NCBI GenBank assembly: GCA_900318645.1
Contig: ONLH01000033.1
Span: 1-49,358 of the forward strand
DNA length: 49,358 nt
Source: an uncultured Prevotellaceae bacterium
GTDB taxonomy: Bacteria; Bacteroidota; Bacteroidia; Bacteroidales; Muribaculaceae
Direction of reading: 5' to 3'
The notes under the pieces are model-generated. The model saw only the letters and a program-made list of their open reading frames with translations. It had not been told where the DNA came from and made no database searches. The position numbers and the translations under genes were made by a program. Of the stretch, positions 34,269 through 43,417 are shown one piece after another. Position 1 is the stretch's first letter. Each line of letters begins with the position of its first letter.

Positions 34269-34496
34269 ATGAAGAAGTTAGTTTTGGCTCTTGCCGTAAT
34301 CGCTAGCGTTAGCATGATTTCCTGCACCAACACCGAGAATGCCGAGCAGGCTGAGGTAACCGAGGACACCACTATGGTAGTTGAAGAGGCTCCCGTAGCT
34401 GAGGACACCACCGTTGTTGCTGCTGACAGCACCGCTGCTGCTCCCGCTGAGGAGGCTGCTCCCGCTGAGGCACCCGCTGAGGAGCCCGCTAAGTAA
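34269..34496 (+). CDS. Small acidic Ala/Pro/Glu-rich lipoprotein
   Basis: This is a 75-residue protein. The lipoprotein signal ends VSMISC (lipidated Cys19). The mature part is only 57 residues and low in complexity: TTMVVEEAPVAEDTTVV, then repeated APAEE/APAEAP blocks ending in AK. It has no aromatic residues after the signal and is strongly negative, so it is probably disordered and anchored in a membrane. A strong promoter, a perfect terminator and uniform high-expression-type codons (GCT, GAG) suggest an abundant product, perhaps a structural or spacer lipoprotein. No family is recognised. The frame is bounded well on both sides, so it is very likely a real gene. Confidence 0.85.
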   Translation: MKKLVLALAVIASVSMISCTNTENAEQAEVTEDTTMVVEEAPVAEDTTVVAADSTAAAPAEEAAPAEAPAEEPAK

Positions 34497-34524
34497 GCAA
34501 GAGCTCTTACAACAAGAACGTTTG

Positions 34525-34556
34525 AAGCTGTTCCCGCCGTTAGGCTCGAGCAGCTT
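34525..34556 (+). terminator. Intrinsic terminator of the small lipoprotein
   Basis: AAGCTGTTC pairs with GAGCAGCTT (9 bp, one GU), and TACTTTTTA follows. It lies 28 bases after the stop. Confidence 0.75.
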
Positions 34557-34580
34557 TACTTTTTATCCCACTACAAACAA

Positions 34581-34616
34581 TTCACCCTATAGATACTACA
34601 GCGTCTATAGGGTGAA
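34581..34616. terminator. Perfect 13-bp hairpin between converging genes
   Basis: TTCACCCTATAGA at 34581 pairs with TCTATAGGGTGAA at 34604 around a 10-base loop. It lies between the small lipoprotein (plus) and nagB (minus), 25 bases from the nagB stop. It likely stops the nagB transcript. Confidence 0.7.
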
Positions 34617-34641
34617 CTGTTGATTGTTATGACCTGTAGGA

Positions 34642-35433
34642 TTACAGGTTGTCCTTCTCGATGTCCTTGAAGTAGCGGTAGGTGCTCACCTTGAGCTCAT
34701 CGACGGCAGCCTCATCAGCGATGATGACGGCGTGGGGATGCATCTGCAAGGCACTCAGGGTGCACATGTGGGAAACGCCGCCCTCGATAGCCTGCTGCAG
34801 GGCGCGAGCCTTGCCGTGGCCATTGACGATGATCATCACCTCGCGGGCATCCATCACAGTGCCGACGCCCACGGTCAGAGCCGTCTTGGGCACCTTGTTC
34901 AGGTCGCCTTCAAAGAAGCGGCTGTTGGCAATGATGGTATCCTGGGTGAGGGTCTTCTGTCGGGTGCGAGAGGTAAGCGATGAACCTGGCTCGTTGAAGG
35001 CGATGTGGCCGTCAGGACCCACGCCGCCCATGAACAGGTCGATACCACCAGCAGCCTTGATGCGTGCTTCATAGTCGGCACACTCCTTTTCCAGATCCGG
35101 CGCATTGCCGTTAAGGATATTGACGTTTTCGGGCTTGATGTCGATGTGAGAGAAAAAGTTGTTCCACATGAAGGAGTGGTAACTCTCGGGGTGCTCTTCG
35201 GGCAAGTTGCAATACTCATCCATGTTAAAGGTGATAACATTCTGGAATGACACTTTGCCTGCCTTGTTCATGGCGATGAGCTCGCGGTACATACCCAGTG
35301 GCGAACTGCCCGTCGGACAACCCAACTTGAAAGGTTTCTCAGGAGTAGGATTAGCATCGTTAATGCGTTTTGCAACAAAATTTGCAGCCCACTTTGATAC
35401 ACTTTCGTAATCCGGTTCAATAATCAGTCTCAT
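34642..35433 (-). CDS. nagB: Glucosamine-6-phosphate deaminase
   Basis: This 263-residue enzyme converts glucosamine-6-phosphate to fructose-6-phosphate and ammonia, in amino-sugar breakdown. It aligns along its whole length with E. coli Nag[16 protein letters not shown] (sugar-phosphate loop), [21 protein letters not shown] with the catalytic Asp of MDEY near residue 72, [17 protein letters not shown] with the catalytic His near 143, [11 protein letters not shown] and [15 protein letters not shown]. The length equals the short NagB form, not the two-domain fusion seen in some Bacteroidota. It has its own TAACTTTG promoter, divergent from surE, and no neighbouring nagA. Confidence 0.96.
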   Translation of the reverse strand: MRLIIEPDYESVSKWAANFVAKRINDANPTPEKPFKLGCPTGSSPLGMYRELIAMNKAGKVSFQNVITFNMDEYCNLPEEHPESYHSFMWNNFFSHIDIKPENVNILNGNAPDLEKECADYEARIKAAGGIDLFMGGVGPDGHIAFNEPGSSLTSRTRQKTLTQDTIIANSRFFEGDLNKVPKTALTVGVGTVMDAREVMIIVNGHGKARALQQAIEGGVSHMCTLSALQMHPHAVIIADEAAVDELKVSTYRYFKDIEKDNL

Positions 35434-35470
35434 AATTCTTGAATTTGATTAGATTTATACTTAGCAGGGG

Positions 35471-35478
35471 CAAAGTTA
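35471..35478 (-). promoter_or_regulatory. nagB promoter -7 element
   Basis: The minus strand reads TAACTTTG, 37 bases upstream of the nagB ATG. It is back-to-back with the surE promoter. Confidence 0.65.
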
Positions 35479-35510
35479 CTCCAAATCTCACAATTCTCCA
35501 TAAAAAATTG

Positions 35511-35518
35511 TAACTTTG
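35511..35518 (+). promoter_or_regulatory. surE promoter -7 element
   Basis: TAACTTTG lies 26 bases upstream of the surE ATG. Confidence 0.65.
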
Positions 35519-35544
35519 CACCCAAATTCATCAAAACAAACCAA

Positions 35545-36318
35545 ATGGACAACAAGAGACCCCTCATCCTCGTCAGCAATGATGACGGCTACAACTACAA
35601 CGGCATCCAGTCGCTCATCAAGGTGGCCCGCACCTTGGGAGACGTGTTTGTCATTGCTCCTGCCGTGCATCAGAGTGGAAAGTCGAGCTCCATCACCTTC
35701 ATCAATCCGGTGCGCACGACCTGCATAGCCCGAGAGGAGGGATTCACCGCCTATCTGGCTACCGGCACGCCTGCCGACTGTGTCAAGCTCGCCCTGAGCC
35801 AGCTCATGGCCGACAGGATGCCCGATATTGTACTTGCCGGCATCAACCACGGCTACAACAGCGGTCTGAACACGTTGTACAGCGGCACGATGGCTTGCGC
35901 CTTTGAGGGTATCCTTCACGGTGTGCCCAGTGTGGCTTTTTCCTTTGGCGACTACAGCGCCGATGCCGACACCAGCGTCTGCGAGCCCATCGTCAAGCAC
36001 GTGACCGAGCGTGTGCTCCAGGGCGGTCTGCCCAAGGACGTGTGCCTCAACGTGAACATCCCCAAGATGGATGGGCCCTTCAACGGCATGAAGGTGACCA
36101 CCGGCGACATGGGCCGCTGGGTCAACGAGTGGGAACACCGCGTGGACCCCACGGGACGTGACTACTACTGGCTGACCGGTGACTTTGAAATCGCCGACAA
36201 GGAAGAAGGACTCACCGACTACTACTGGCTACAGCGGGGTTACGTGACCGTCACGCCCACCCATGTTGACCAGACCGACTTCGCCTCGATGGGCACCATC
36301 AGGGACTTGTTGCTTTAA
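35545..36318 (+). CDS. surE: 5'/3'-nucleotidase SurE
   Basis: This 257-residue metal-dependent phosphatase acts on nucleoside monophosphates. Motifs are LILVSNDDGYNYNGIQSL with the metal-binding Asp-Asp pair (residues 13-14), VIAPAVHQSGKSSSIT (the nucleotide/metal Ser loop), GTPADCVKLAL and LAGINHGYNSGLNTLYSGTM, whose Asn helps bind metal. All are intact. SurE acts in nucleotide salvage and stationary-phase survival in other bacteria. It is the first gene of a plus-strand run, with gltX 42 bases downstream. Confidence 0.95.
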   Translation: MDNKRPLILVSNDDGYNYNGIQSLIKVARTLGDVFVIAPAVHQSGKSSSITFINPVRTTCIAREEGFTAYLATGTPADCVKLALSQLMADRMPDIVLAGINHGYNSGLNTLYSGTMACAFEGILHGVPSVAFSFGDYSADADTSVCEPIVKHVTERVLQGGLPKDVCLNVNIPKMDGPFNGMKVTTGDMGRWVNEWEHRVDPTGRDYYWLTGDFEIADKEEGLTDYYWLQRGYVTVTPTHVDQTDFASMGTIRDLLL

Positions 36319-36360
36319 ACCGAAAATTCATCATACATTAAATATAATAAAGAAAAGACA

Positions 36361-37899
36361 ATGGAACGAAGAGTAAGAGTGCGCTTTGCGCCATCACCCA
36401 CAGGCCCGCTACACATTGGCGGTGTACGCACTGCACTGTATAACTACCTGTTTGCCCGTCAGCATGGCGGCGACATGATCCTGCGTATCGAGGACACCGA
36501 CAGCACCCGCCTGGTGCCTGGTGCCGAGGAATATATCAACGAGGCCCTGCAGTGGCTGGGCATCGGCATTGATGAGGGCGTTCGCGAGGGTGGCAACTAT
36601 GGCCCCTACAAGCAGAGCGAGCGTCGTGACCTGTACCGCAAGTACACCCAGCAACTCATTGACGCCGGTCGTGCCTACTACGCCTTTGACACGCCCGAGG
36701 AGCTGGATGCCAAGCGCGCTGAAATCAAGAATTTCCAGTATGATGCCCGCACCCGCGGCATGATGCGCAACTCGTTGTCATTGCCCGCCGACGAGGTCAA
36801 GGCCCTCATGGACAGTGGAGCGAAATGGGTGGTACGCTTCCTCATCGAGCCCGACCAGGACGTGGTAGTCCATGACCTGTTGCGTGGCGACGTGACCATC
36901 AACTCATCTATCCTCGACGACAAGGTGCTCTACAAGAGTGCCGACGACCTGCCCACCTATCACCTGGCCAACATCGTTGACGACCACCTGATGGAAGTTT
37001 CCCACGTCATCCGCGGTGAGGAGTGGCTGCCCAGTGCACCCCTGCACGTGCTGCTGTACCAGGCCTTCGGCTGGGAAGACACGATGCCCGCATTCGTTCA
37101 TCTGCCCCTGTTGCTCAAGCCTGATGGCAAGGGCAAGCTGAGCAAGCGCGATGGCGACCGTCTGGGATTCCCCGTGTTCCCCCTCGACTGGAACGACCCC
37201 AAGAGCGGTGAGCGTTCTAGCGGCTACCGTGAGGCTGGTTACCTGCCCCAGGCCGTGATCAACTTCCTGGCCCTGCTGGGATGGAACCCCGGCGATGACC
37301 GCGAGATTTTCTCGATGGACGAACTCATCAAGGAATTCTCCATCGACCACTGCTCCCGCAAGGGCGCCAAATTTGACTTCGAGAAGGGCAAGTGGTTCAA
37401 CCACGAGTACCTGATGAACATGGCCGATGCTGATCTGGCAAAATTGTTCAAGCCCGTGCTGGAGCAACATGGCGTCAACGTGGCCGACTTCAGCGACGAG
37501 TACATCACCGAGGTAGTGGCCCTGGTCAAGAGCCGCGCCAACTTTGTCGTTGACTTGTGGGACCAAGCCAGTTTCTTCTTTGAGCGTCCCACCACTTACA
37601 GCGAGAAGGACATCCGCAAGCGCTGGAAACCCGAGACGCCCGAACTGATGCACCAACTCATCGGCCTGCTCGACAATGCCGACATGGAAGATGCTGAAGA
37701 CACCGAGAAACTGGTCATGGACTGGATTGACAACAACGGCCTGCACAAGGGCAACGTGATGAACGCTTTCCGACTGACAGTCGTCGGCGAATGCCGTGGC
37801 CCGCACATGTTCGACATCACCCACCTGCTGGGACGCGACGAGACTATCGCCCGCATCGAAGCCGGCATCAAGGACATCCAGCTGCCTGCCGATGCTTAA
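36361..37899 (+). CDS. gltX: Glutamyl-tRNA synthetase
   Basis: This 512-residue class I aminoacyl-tRNA synthetase charges tRNA-Glu. It starts [20 protein letters not shown], with the HIGH motif as HIGG. The LRIEDTD block follows, and the KMSKS motif appears as [12 protein letters not shown] (near residue 259). The C-terminal anticodon-binding domain ends with [19 protein letters not shown]. The length is normal. Its stop codon overlaps the ATG of the next gene by 8 bases, so the two are translationally coupled. Confidence 0.96.
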   Translation: MERRVRVRFAPSPTGPLHIGGVRTALYNYLFARQHGGDMILRIEDTDSTRLVPGAEEYINEALQWLGIGIDEGVREGGNYGPYKQSERRDLYRKYTQQLIDAGRAYYAFDTPEELDAKRAEIKNFQYDARTRGMMRNSLSLPADEVKALMDSGAKWVVRFLIEPDQDVVVHDLLRGDVTINSSILDDKVLYKSADDLPTYHLANIVDDHLMEVSHVIRGEEWLPSAPLHVLLYQAFGWEDTMPAFVHLPLLLKPDGKGKLSKRDGDRLGFPVFPLDWNDPKSGERSSGYREAGYLPQAVINFLALLGWNPGDDREIFSMDELIKEFSIDHCSRKGAKFDFEKGKWFNHEYLMNMADADLAKLFKPVLEQHGVNVADFSDEYITEVVALVKSRANFVVDLWDQASFFFERPTTYSEKDIRKRWKPETPELMHQLIGLLDNADMEDAEDTEKLVMDWIDNNGLHKGNVMNAFRLTVVGECRGPHMFDITHLLGRDETIARIEAGIKDIQLPADA

Positions 37900-38980
37900 A
37901 CGGCTGCTTGCCATAATCATCCTATCACTCACCATTCTGCCTCTTGCATCCCAAGAGGTGGAATGGAGTATTGATGCCAGCATGGTCGTCAACAACCGTG
38001 AGGGCGGCAAGGACGACTACACCCCTGACCAGACCTTCATGTTCACTCGGCTGGCTCCCGAACTGGGCATCTCGATGCTCGAGGGTGAGCACCAGCTCAA
38101 GGGCGGTATCGTGTGGTACCAGCCCATGATCGACGACTTGAGCGGCTACAAGATTCTGCCCACTCTCTACTACCGCTACAACCGCCCCGACGGGTGGCAC
38201 GTCACGGCTGGCCTCTTTCCGCGGTCGCTGATGACCGAAGCCACACCCCGATACCTGTGGAGCGACTCGTTGAACTATGTGCAACCCAACTTGCGCGGTG
38301 TCATGGCACAGCTCATCAAGCCCGCCGGCTATGCCGAGTTTGCTGTGGACTGGCGACAGATGCAGACCGAGCACCAGCGCGAGGCGTTCACCTCCATGTT
38401 CAACACCGACTGGCGTGTGAAGGGTCCCTTGAAGCTGGGTGGCCACATTCAATACAGCCACCTGGCCAAATCCGTCAGTCACGCACCGGGCGAGTTTGTC
38501 AACGACGATGTACTCATCAACCCGATGCTATCGCTCGATTTCTCACATCGCACCATGCTGGACTCCCTGCACGTGTCGGCCGGCAGCATCATCACGCTGG
38601 AGCGCAACCGCGGCGAAGAAGTCTGGCACAATCAGGCCGGTTTTCTTCTCACTGCCACGGCCCGCTGGCGCTGGTTCCAGCTTGACGAGTCCTTCTATGC
38701 CGGACAAGCGTTGTTTCCACTCTATCCCCTGTATAGAAGTCAGCTCAATCTAGGAGACCCTTATTATAATAATAAGGTATATAGCCGCACCGACCTCTCG
38801 GCTCATATCGTGAACAACCGGTTTGTTGACCTGTCGGTTTCCCTGATGATTCACGCCACCGACGTGACCACAGGCTTCTGGCAGCAATTGTCCTGCCGGT
38901 TCTACCTTGACAACCGGTTGTGGACACATCGCCACGACCGTGCATGGCTCAAGAGTGGCCGTCTGCCCTCTCTTTACTAA
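37892..38980 (+). CDS. Outer-membrane-type protein of unknown function
   Basis: This 362-residue protein starts at the ATG at 37892, overlapping the end of gltX by 8 bases. The ATG opens a signal peptide ([19 protein letters not shown], then SQ). The rest alternates hydrophobic and polar residues with many Tyr and Trp, and reads like repeated beta-strands ([47 protein letters not shown]). This fits an outer-membrane barrel. It ends GRLPSLY rather than in the usual terminal Phe. Its place between gltX and the Kdo transferase gene waaA is compatible with an envelope role. No named family is recognised. Confidence 0.8.
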   Translation: MLKRLLAIIILSLTILPLASQEVEWSIDASMVVNNREGGKDDYTPDQTFMFTRLAPELGISMLEGEHQLKGGIVWYQPMIDDLSGYKILPTLYYRYNRPDGWHVTAGLFPRSLMTEATPRYLWSDSLNYVQPNLRGVMAQLIKPAGYAEFAVDWRQMQTEHQREAFTSMFNTDWRVKGPLKLGGHIQYSHLAKSVSHAPGEFVNDDVLINPMLSLDFSHRTMLDSLHVSAGSIITLERNRGEEVWHNQAGFLLTATARWRWFQLDESFYAGQALFPLYPLYRSQLNLGDPYYNNKVYSRTDLSAHIVNNRFVDLSVSLMIHATDVTTGFWQQLSCRFYLDNRLWTHRHDRAWLKSGRLPSLY

Positions 38981-39019
38981 CGACAATAACGACCATCCGT
39001 CAACAACACAATTATCATT

Positions 39020-40273
39020 ATGGATCCCATCTACAATCTGGGTATCTCTGCCTACCGAAATGCCGTGAGAATCGCGGCCGTACGCAACCCCAAAGCCAAA
39101 CTGATGCTCAGGGGGCAGCGACGCTGTTTCCGCACCCTGCAACGCAAGCTCGATCCTGCCGGGGGCTACATCTGGATCCATGCCTCATCGCTGGGAGAGT
39201 TTGAACAGGGTCGCCCGCTCATTGAGAAAATCAAGCGTGAGCAACCTGACGCGCGCATCCTGTTGTCGTTCTTTTCTCCCTCGGGCTACGAGGTGCGCAA
39301 GAACTACAGCATGGTGGACACTGTGGTCTATCTGCCCTTTGATCTGCCAAGCAATGTCAAACGATTTCTCGATATCGTCAAGCCCTCGATAGCCATATTT
39401 GTCAAATACGAGTTTTGGGGCAACTACCTGCAAGCGCTCAAGCGACGCAACATACCCACCTATATCATCTCGGCCATCTTCCGACCCAAACAGAACTTCT
39501 TCCGTCCCTGGGGCGGCATATTCCGCAAAATGCTCAAGTGCTTTGACACACTGTTTGTCCAGAACGAGCAATCACGCGAGTTGCTTGAGGGCATCGGCAT
39601 CAAAAATGTCATCGTGGCGGGCGACACCCGCTTTGACCGCGTGGCCGATGTCAAGGCTGCAGCCCGAGAATTCCCACTCGTGGCCAAGTTTGTTGAGGAT
39701 GCGCGCTTCACTCTCGTCATGGGCAGTTCATGGCCTGCCGACGAGGATATCATCATCCCTTACTTCAACGCCCATCGCGAGATGAAGCTGATTATTGCAC
39801 CCCACGAGTTTGACCGTCACCGCCTACATGTGCTCATGTCCAAACTCTCACGGCCCGCACGTTTCTACAGCGAGGCTACGCCTAAGAATATCAAGGGCGT
39901 GGACTGCCTGATCATTGACAGTTTCGGGCTGCTGTCCTCCCTCTATCGCTATGGGCAGGCGGCCTACGTGGGCGGCGGCTTCGGTGCCGGTATCCACAAT
40001 ATCAACGAGGCTGCAGTCTATGGCATCCCTGTCATTTTCGGTCCCAAGCATCACAAGTTCCAGGAAGCTGCCGACCTCATCGCCCTGGATGGTGCCATGA
40101 GCATCCACGACGCCGACTCTTTCTCGGCAGCGATGGATCCCCTGCTGGAAAACGAGCCCCTGCGCCTCAAGTGCGGCAAGACGGCAGGCAACTACATCCA
40201 GTCCCATTTGGGAGGCACCCAGCTCATCTATGACTACGTGTTCAATCATCAAGCTCCCGAATCGGCCGAGTGA
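39020..40273 (+). CDS. waaA: 3-deoxy-D-manno-octulosonic acid transferase
   Basis: This 417-residue GT30 enzyme transfers Kdo from CMP-Kdo to lipid A precursor at the inner membrane. The N-terminal Rossmann domain has GGYIWIHASSLGEFEQGRPL with the catalytic Glu of GEF. The segments PDARILLSFFSPSGYEV and IFVKYEFWGNYL follow. The C-terminal domain carries the CMP-Kdo-binding region (VMGSSWPADEDI, LIIAPHEFDRHRL, YVGGGFGAGIHNINEAAVYG). The usual N-terminal membrane anchor is weak here (IYNLGISAYRNAVRIAA). It follows the outer-membrane-type protein by 39 bases. Confidence 0.93.
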   Translation: MDPIYNLGISAYRNAVRIAAVRNPKAKLMLRGQRRCFRTLQRKLDPAGGYIWIHASSLGEFEQGRPLIEKIKREQPDARILLSFFSPSGYEVRKNYSMVDTVVYLPFDLPSNVKRFLDIVKPSIAIFVKYEFWGNYLQALKRRNIPTYIISAIFRPKQNFFRPWGGIFRKMLKCFDTLFVQNEQSRELLEGIGIKNVIVAGDTRFDRVADVKAAAREFPLVAKFVEDARFTLVMGSSWPADEDIIIPYFNAHREMKLIIAPHEFDRHRLHVLMSKLSRPARFYSEATPKNIKGVDCLIIDSFGLLSSLYRYGQAAYVGGGFGAGIHNINEAAVYGIPVIFGPKHHKFQEAADLIALDGAMSIHDADSFSAAMDPLLENEPLRLKCGKTAGNYIQSHLGGTQLIYDYVFNHQAPESAE

Positions 40274-40347
40274 CCTTTTTCCCACTTGGGCCCTTCATGA
40301 CCATGGAGCCCATAAACCACGATAACTCAAAAAAAACGGGAAAATCG

Positions 40348-40378
40348 TTGATTATTAGCGGGATTTGTTATACCTTTG
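40348..40378 (+). promoter_or_regulatory. Bacteroidota promoter (TTG / TACCTTTG)
   Basis: TTG at 40348 and TACCTTTG at 40371 are 20 bases apart, 26 bases upstream of the DUF177 ATG. It probably drives the DUF177-rpmF-fabH-era-der run. Confidence 0.75.
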
Positions 40379-40404
40379 TGGCGCTTTAACGAAAAATTCA
40401 GACG

Positions 40405-40953
40405 ATGGTAGATGCTTTGAAGTTGAAAATCAAGACGTTACCATTTGGCATTCATACGGTTGAATGTCATCTGGACGATGATTTCTTCAATACCGATGAG
40501 CTAGCCGAGGTGAGACACGCCAGTGTGAATGTCACACTCACGGTCAACCGCAAGAGCGAAAACACCTACCGCCTTGAAATCGAGTGCCACGGCACAGTGA
40601 CTACAGCCTGTGACCGTTGCCTTGATGACCTGGATTTGCCGGTGGATGTGGATTATCGACTGAATGTGGAGCAGATGGGCACCGAGCTTGACGACAGCAA
40701 CGACGAGCTCCTGATTGTGCCAGCGGAATGGCGAGAGCTGGATGCCGCGCCCATTGTGCGCGACACTGTGCTCCTCGCTATACCGATGACGCACTGTCAT
40801 GAGAGCGAGGAAGATTGCAATCCCGACATGCTCGATGCGCTTGACAGTCATCGGGTCGAGACCGTCCCCGACGGCGATGACGACAACGAGAGTGAAACAA
40901 CCGGCACCGACCCCAGGTGGGAGGCGCTTAAAAAATTAAAAGAACAACAATAA
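40405..40953 (+). CDS. yceD: DUF177 (YceD) family protein
   Basis: This 182-residue protein is the companion of rpmF across bacteria and is linked to 23S rRNA and ribosome assembly. The core is TACDRCLDDLDLPVDVDYRLNV, with the CxxC pair (Cys-Asp-Arg-Cys), and the C-terminal CHESEEDCNPDMLDAL block. The C-terminus (TGTDPRWEALKKLK) is the standard DPRWxxLxxL ending. It precedes rpmF by 21 bases, the conserved arrangement. The length and acidic composition are normal. Confidence 0.93.
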   Translation: MVDALKLKIKTLPFGIHTVECHLDDDFFNTDELAEVRHASVNVTLTVNRKSENTYRLEIECHGTVTTACDRCLDDLDLPVDVDYRLNVEQMGTELDDSNDELLIVPAEWRELDAAPIVRDTVLLAIPMTHCHESEEDCNPDMLDALDSHRVETVPDGDDDNESETTGTDPRWEALKKLKEQQ

Positions 40954-40974
40954 CTTTTAAATAACAACAAGAAA

Positions 40975-41157
40975 ATGGCACATCCTAAAAGAAGACAGTC
41001 CAAGACTCGTACCGCTAAGCGCCGCACCCACGATGTGGCTGTGGCCCCGACCATCGCTCAGTGCTCCAACTGTGGTGCATGGCATGTTTATCACACCGTT
41101 TGCCCCGAGTGCGGTTACTACCGTGGCAAGAACGTGATGGGCAAGGAGGAAGCCTAA
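40975..41157 (+). CDS. rpmF: 50S ribosomal protein L32
   Basis: This 60-residue ribosomal protein has the usual start AHPKRRQSKTRTAKRRTH. It also has the zinc-binding cysteines CSNCGAWHVYHTVCPECGYY (two CxxC pairs). It retains the zinc-binding form. The gene lies between DUF177 and fabH as in most Bacteroidota. Confidence 0.97.
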   Translation: MAHPKRRQSKTRTAKRRTHDVAVAPTIAQCSNCGAWHVYHTVCPECGYYRGKNVMGKEEA

Positions 41158-41222
41158 ATCGACGGTTAGCCGAGCCCTAGCGCAAGCCAGGAAAACGGCA
41201 AGCCCCGATGAACGCGAACAAG

Positions 41223-41272
41223 ATATCCTGAATGGGCTGGATCCGCCATAGGTGTTCATCCATTTAGGATAT
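41223..41272 (+). promoter_or_regulatory. 13-bp stem-loop in the rpmF-fabH spacer
   Basis: ATATCCTGAATGG at 41223 pairs with CCATTTAGGATAT at 41260 (13 bp, one GU) around a 24-base loop, 47 bases before the fabH ATG. No T-run follows. It could be an RNA processing or regulatory structure; the 162-base spacer otherwise holds nothing visible. Confidence 0.5.
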
Positions 41273-41319
41273 TGAATTTAAAACTAACACCTCAAGAAAT
41301 ATAACACGCTTTCAAGCTT

Positions 41320-42303
41320 ATGCTGAACGCTAAGATTACTGGCATTGCATCCTATCTGCCCGATGACGTGCTGGACAACGAGATGCTCTCACAGATGGTG
41401 GACACCAACGACGAGTGGATTACTACCCGCGTCGGTGTCAAGGAGCGTCGCATCCTCAAGAAGCCCGTCGGCTCTTCCTACATGGGAATCCAGGCCGTGA
41501 ACAAGCTACTCGAGGAGACGGGAACCAACCGCGACGATATCGACCTGCTCATCTGCCCGACATCCAATCCTGACCACCGTTTCCCTTCAACGGCATCCAT
41601 CATTGCCCACGAAGTTGGCATCGAGAAGAAGTGCTATGCCTATGACATTCAAGCCGCTTGCGCCGGATTCCTGGTAGGTCTCTATGAAGCGACCGCCTTT
41701 ATCCGCGCCGGTATCTACAAGAAGGTCATCGTTGTTTCGGCCGAGAAGATGTCAAGCATGGTGGACTATACCGACCGTGCGACATGTCCTCTGTTTGGCG
41801 ACGCCGCAGCCTGCATGCTGCTGGAGCCCACCGAGGAGCCCATCGGCATCATGGATGGCATCTTCCACGTGGACGGTTCGGGTCTTGAGCACCTGGTCTA
41901 TAAGGCCGGCGGCTCTGCCCTGCCCACCAGCCACGAAACCGTTGACGCCAATTTCCACTGCGTTTATCAGGAGGGCCGTGCTGTCTATCGACATGCCGTA
42001 ATCGACATGCTCACCTCCAGCAGGGACGTGATGAAACGCAACAACCTGACCAACGAGAGCATCCAGTGGTTCGTGCCTCATCAGGCCAACCTGCGCATCA
42101 TCGAGGCCGTCGGAGAGCGACTCGGCATTCCCGAGGAGAAGGTCCTGGTCAACATCCAGGAGCGCGGCAATACCAGTGCCGCCAGCATCCCCTTGTGCCT
42201 TGATGAGAACAAGCACCGCATCAAGAAGGGGGACAAACTGGTCCTCACCGCCTTCGGTGCCGGATTCACCTGGGGAGCCCTCTACCTTATCTGGTCGCTA
42301 TAA
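41320..42303 (+). CDS. fabH: 3-oxoacyl-ACP synthase III
   Basis: This 327-residue condensing enzyme starts fatty acid synthesis by joining acyl-CoA to malonyl-ACP. The catalytic triad is Cys114 (DIQAACAGF), His254 (WFVPHQANLRII) and Asn284 (ERGNTSAASIP). The early block DTNDEWITTRVGVKERR is typical. The length is normal. It lies in the rpmF-fabH-era order and probably belongs to the same transcript. Confidence 0.96.
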   Translation: MLNAKITGIASYLPDDVLDNEMLSQMVDTNDEWITTRVGVKERRILKKPVGSSYMGIQAVNKLLEETGTNRDDIDLLICPTSNPDHRFPSTASIIAHEVGIEKKCYAYDIQAACAGFLVGLYEATAFIRAGIYKKVIVVSAEKMSSMVDYTDRATCPLFGDAAACMLLEPTEEPIGIMDGIFHVDGSGLEHLVYKAGGSALPTSHETVDANFHCVYQEGRAVYRHAVIDMLTSSRDVMKRNNLTNESIQWFVPHQANLRIIEAVGERLGIPEEKVLVNIQERGNTSAASIPLCLDENKHRIKKGDKLVLTAFGAGFTWGALYLIWSL

Positions 42304-42429
42304 CACGCCCAGATACATCTCACATGAAGCATCACTACTCACGCGTGCAACAACAACGGGTAGCGATGCTTCTTGAATGTAAACAGTAAGATTTCTGCCT
42401 TTCTTTTTCTTCAAGCGACAGCAATCTCA

Positions 42430-42471
42430 CTGACAACTGAAAACTGACAACTGTAAAACTGACAACTGAAA
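42430..42471 (+). repeat. Intergenic heptanucleotide array, CTGACAA/CTGAAAA family (6 units)
   Basis: CTGACAA, CTGAAAA, CTGACAA, CTGTAAAA (8 bases), CTGACAA and CTGAAAA run up to the era start codon. The last unit shares its final A with the ATG. Confidence 0.85.
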
Positions 42472-43353
42472 ATGCATCGAGCAGGATTCGTCAATATCGT
42501 GGGTAACCCCAACGTGGGAAAATCGACACTGAGCAACCGTCTCGTGGGCGAGCGTCTGTCTATTATCACCAGCAAGGCACAGACCACACGCCATCGCATC
42601 ATGGGTATCGTCAACGGCGACGACTACCAGATCGTATTCAGCGACACGCCTGGCGTGCTCAAGCCCAAGTTCCGTCTCCAGCAGAGCATGCTGGAATATT
42701 CCACCGGTGCACTCGTTGATGCCGACATACTGCTCTATGTCACCGACGTCATCGAGTCTCCGACCAAGAATCAGGACTTCCTGGACAAGGTCGCTAAGGA
42801 GAAGATTCCCATCCTGCTGGTCATCAACAAGATCGACCTGCTCAAGGGCAATGATGACCTGTTGCGCATCATCGACCAGTGGAAACAGCTGCTGCCCACC
42901 GCCGAGGTGTTCCCGACCAGTGCTCTGGAGAACTTCAATGTGGACAACATCATGAAGCGCATCGTCGAGTTGCTGCCCGAGTGCCCGCCCTACTTCGGCA
43001 AGGACGCACTCACCGACCGCAGCAGCCGCTTCTTCGTCACCGAAATCGTGCGCGAGAAGATCCTGATGACCTACGACAAGGAAGTGCCCTATGCCACCCA
43101 GGTCATTGTCGAGAAGTTTGACGAGAGCGACACCGCCATCCACATCATGGCAGTCATCTACGTCGAGCGTGATACCCAGAAGGGCATCATCATCGGACAC
43201 CAGGGCCGCAAGCTCAAGCACGTGGGCACCGAGGCCCGCAAGGACATCGAGAAATTCTTTGAGAAGAAAGTGTTCCTCGAGCTTTATGTCAAAGTAGAAA
43301 AGGACTGGCGCAACCAGGAGAACAAGCTGCGCGCCTTCGGCTATATCGAGTAA
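42472..43353 (+). CDS. era: GTPase Era
   Basis: This 293-residue GTPase is needed for 16S rRNA maturation and 30S assembly. The G1 motif is GNPNVGKST (residues about 11-19), followed by the switch region, G3 DTPG (near 57), G4 NKID (near 120) and G5 TSAL. The C-terminal KH domain carries the RNA-binding loop GIIIGHQGRKLKHVG. All motifs are intact. It sits between two heptad arrays and directly before der. Confidence 0.96.
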   Translation: MHRAGFVNIVGNPNVGKSTLSNRLVGERLSIITSKAQTTRHRIMGIVNGDDYQIVFSDTPGVLKPKFRLQQSMLEYSTGALVDADILLYVTDVIESPTKNQDFLDKVAKEKIPILLVINKIDLLKGNDDLLRIIDQWKQLLPTAEVFPTSALENFNVDNIMKRIVELLPECPPYFGKDALTDRSSRFFVTEIVREKILMTYDKEVPYATQVIVEKFDESDTAIHIMAVIYVERDTQKGIIIGHQGRKLKHVGTEARKDIEKFFEKKVFLELYVKVEKDWRNQENKLRAFGYIE

Positions 43354-43358
43354 AAACG

Positions 43359-43414
43359 CTGACAACTGAAAACTAACAACTGTCAACTGATAACTGACAA
43401 CTGAAAACTAAATA
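43359..43414 (+). repeat. Intergenic heptanucleotide array, CTGACAA family (8 units)
   Basis: CTGACAA, CTGAAAA, CTAACAA, CTGTCAA, CTGATAA, CTGACAA, CTGAAAA, CTAAATA fill the gap from 5 bases after the era stop to 3 bases before the der ATG. Confidence 0.9.
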
Positions 43415-43417
43415 AAT

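Noticed and set aside
37796-37891. Extended N-terminus of the outer-membrane-type protein
   Set aside because: It overlaps gltX by 100 bases and would hide the signal peptide. The ATG at 37892 gives a normal exported protein.
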